Assembly: GCA_937914895.1 (NCBI GenBank)
Contig: CALGIL010000127.1
Span: 1 to 6,662 of the forward strand
Direction: 5' to 3'
Length of the DNA stretch: 6,662 nt
Source of the DNA: an uncultured Angelakisella sp.
GTDB taxonomy: Bacteria > Bacillota > Clostridia > Oscillospirales > Ruminococcaceae
The translations under genes were made by a program, and so were the position numbers. Positions 5,635-6,662 of the stretch are shown here, in pieces. The notes beneath the pieces were generated by a model. The model was given only the letters and a program-made list of their open reading frames with translations, did no database searches and was not told where the DNA came from. Every line of letters begins with the position of its first letter. The stretch's first letter is position 1.

Positions 5635-6358
5635 GCTGGACCGGCTGGTGGTGCTGCTCACTGCGGACCGGGGCCTTGTGACCGCCTATATGAAGGGCGC
5701 CCGCAGGACCAAGGGGGCCTCCGCCTCGGCCACCGAGCTTCTCAGCTATTCTCATTTTGTGCTGTTCCAAAACCGGGACCGCACCTTTGTGGACAGGGCG
5801 GAGCCAAACCGTCTGTTTTTTGCTTTGCGCCAGGATATGGAGGCCCTAAGCCTGGCTACATATTTCTGCCAGCTCCTCACCGAGCTGGTGCCCGAGGGCG
5901 AGCCGGGGGACGGCCCCCTGCGCCTGGCCCTGAACTGTCTGCACTGTCTGGACAAAAAGCAGTTGGAGCGCCCGCAGATCAAGGCCATTTTTGAGCTGCG
6001 CCTTTTGACCATGGCGGGGTATATGCCGGACCTGGTGGCCTGCGCCCGCTGCGGCTGCGCCCCCGAGGAAGGGGTCTGGTTCGACCCCGGCCAGGGGGTC
6101 ATTTATTGCCCCGGCTGCCACGACGATGCCGCCGGCCCCGGGGCCATCCCGGTAAGCGCCGGCGTCTTTACCGCCATGCGGCACATCCTTTACAGCGACT
6201 TCGAAAAGCTGTTTGCCTTCCGCCTGTCCCCCCAGTCCCTGGAGGAGCTGCAGCGGGTCAGCGAGGCCTATTTGCTGGCACGGGTGGAGCGGGTGCTGCC
6301 CGCCCTGGATTTTTACAAGACCATTTTGCAGCCCCCAGCCAAAAAGGAGACACCATGA
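5585..6358 (+). CDS. recO: DNA repair protein RecO
   Basis: RecO works with RecR and RecF to load RecA on SSB-coated single-stranded DNA and can anneal complementary strands. The protein has 257 residues, near the usual 240-260. The N-terminal OB-fold (about 1-80) contains ALVVRVRNMDELDRLVVLLTADRG-type strands and the YMKGARRTKG basic loop (35-44). A helical domain follows with ATYFCQLLTEL (91-101) and KAIFELRLLTMAGYMPDL (133-150). The zinc finger is C153-x2-C156 with C175-x2-C178, plus an extra Cys at 158. The start ATG 5585 has a strong GGAGGTGA at 5571-5578, 6 bases upstream. The start overlaps the yqzL-like gene, and the stop overlaps the next gene by ATGA, indicating tight coupling on both sides. 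Confidence 0.94.
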   Translation: MQLTVDALVVRVRNMDELDRLVVLLTADRGLVTAYMKGARRTKGASASATELLSYSHFVLFQNRDRTFVDRAEPNRLFFALRQDMEALSLATYFCQLLTELVPEGEPGDGPLRLALNCLHCLDKKQLERPQIKAIFELRLLTMAGYMPDLVACARCGCAPEEGVWFDPGQGVIYCPGCHDDAAGPGAIPVSAGVFTAMRHILYSDFEKLFAFRLSPQSLEELQRVSEAYLLARVERVLPALDFYKTILQPPAKKETP

Positions 6359-6662
6359 AGCCTTGCCAAATACAAACCCTGGACCTGCCGGACCGGTACC
6401 GGCTGATTGCCGTCAGCGACATTCACGGATGCCTGGAGGTCTTTTTAGACCTGCTGGCCCAGGTAAACTACCGCCCGGAGGAGGATTTTCTCATCCTGCC
6501 GGGGGACTTTTTCGGCAAGGGTCCCATGGATGTGGAGACCCTGAATTATATCCACCGACTGGTGCGCACCACCCCCCGGGCCCACGCCCTGGCGGGCAAC
6601 GTGGACCTCTGGTCCCGGTCCCTGTGCTTTTACGGCGACATGGGCGCTTTGATGAAGAAAAT
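6355..6662 (+). CDS. Calcineurin-like metallophosphatase (5' part only)
   Basis: The first 102 codons of a metallophosphoesterase are visible; the window ends inside the gene. Start ATG 6355 overlaps the recO stop (ATGA), with AAAGGAGA at 6343-6350. The fold's metal-binding motifs are VSDIHGC (20-26; D22, H24), LPGDFFGKGP (48-57; D51) and LAGNVDLW (79-86; N82). The metal ligands expected in this part are therefore present. Two motifs depart from the PPP/ApaH/PrpE pattern: GDxxD(R/K)G reads GDFFGKG, with Gly for the second Asp, and GNH(D/E) reads GNVD, lacking the usual catalytic His. GN-x-D endings are known in YfcE/MJ0936-like phosphodiesterases, so this may be a phosphodiesterase or a divergent phosphatase. 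Substrate cannot be told, so no gene symbol is given. Confidence 0.8.
   Translation, partial: MKPCQIQTLDLPDRYRLIAVSDIHGCLEVFLDLLAQVNYRPEEDFLILPGDFFGKGPMDVETLNYIHRLVRTTPRAHALAGNVDLWSRSLCFYGDMGALMKK

Noticed and set aside
3910..5661. Very long minus-strand open frame (583 codons) opposite dgkA and era
   Set aside because: It lies antisense to unmistakable dgkA, era and yqzL coding sequence. GC-rich codon use keeps antisense frames free of stops. The translation is low-complexity with no recognisable domain.

Overview
The window is a GC-rich stretch (well above 60% G+C by eye, with strong G/C preference at third codon positions) from an endospore-forming Firmicute. Gene content and order match the conserved yqfC-yqfD-phoH-ybeY-dgkA-era-yqzL-recO neighbourhood known from Bacillus and the Clostridia. 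The high GC and the combination of genes suggest a Clostridia/Oscillospiraceae-type bacterium; that placement is inference.

Layout. A minus-strand gene fills 1-443 (5' part only) and encodes a YlbJ-like sporulation membrane protein. A 154-base divergent intergenic region follows, with sigma-E-like promoter motifs facing both ways and two perfect palindromes. The plus-strand yqfC-yqfD pair (598-2121), both sporulation proteins, ends in a strong intrinsic terminator (2159-2195). An AT-rich island with an extended -10 promoter then starts a second run: phoH (2322-3290), ybeY (3304-3801), dgkA (3788-4291), era (4411-5325), a small YqzL-like gene (5443-5634), recO (5585-6358) and the first 102 codons of a metallophosphatase (6355-6662, cut by the window end).

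How it fits together. The first block is a mother-cell sporulation module: in B. subtilis ylbJ, yqfC and yqfD belong to the sigma-E regulon. The second block is a housekeeping operon. PhoH ATPase, YbeY RNase and Era GTPase are linked to RNA metabolism and 16S rRNA/30S maturation, DgkA recycles undecaprenol for cell-wall synthesis, and RecO serves recombinational repair. Intergenic gaps are short and several genes overlap, so most of this block is probably co-transcribed, possibly with an internal sigma-E-like promoter between era and yqzL.

I found no mobile element, CRISPR array, tRNA, rRNA or anti-phage system. No intact gene is visibly frameshifted. The window is mainly a conserved core region. 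The oddities are small: divergent metallophosphatase motifs, an in-frame 12-bp tandem duplication in yqfD, palindromes in the divergent promoter region, and absence of yqfF and cdd from their usual places.
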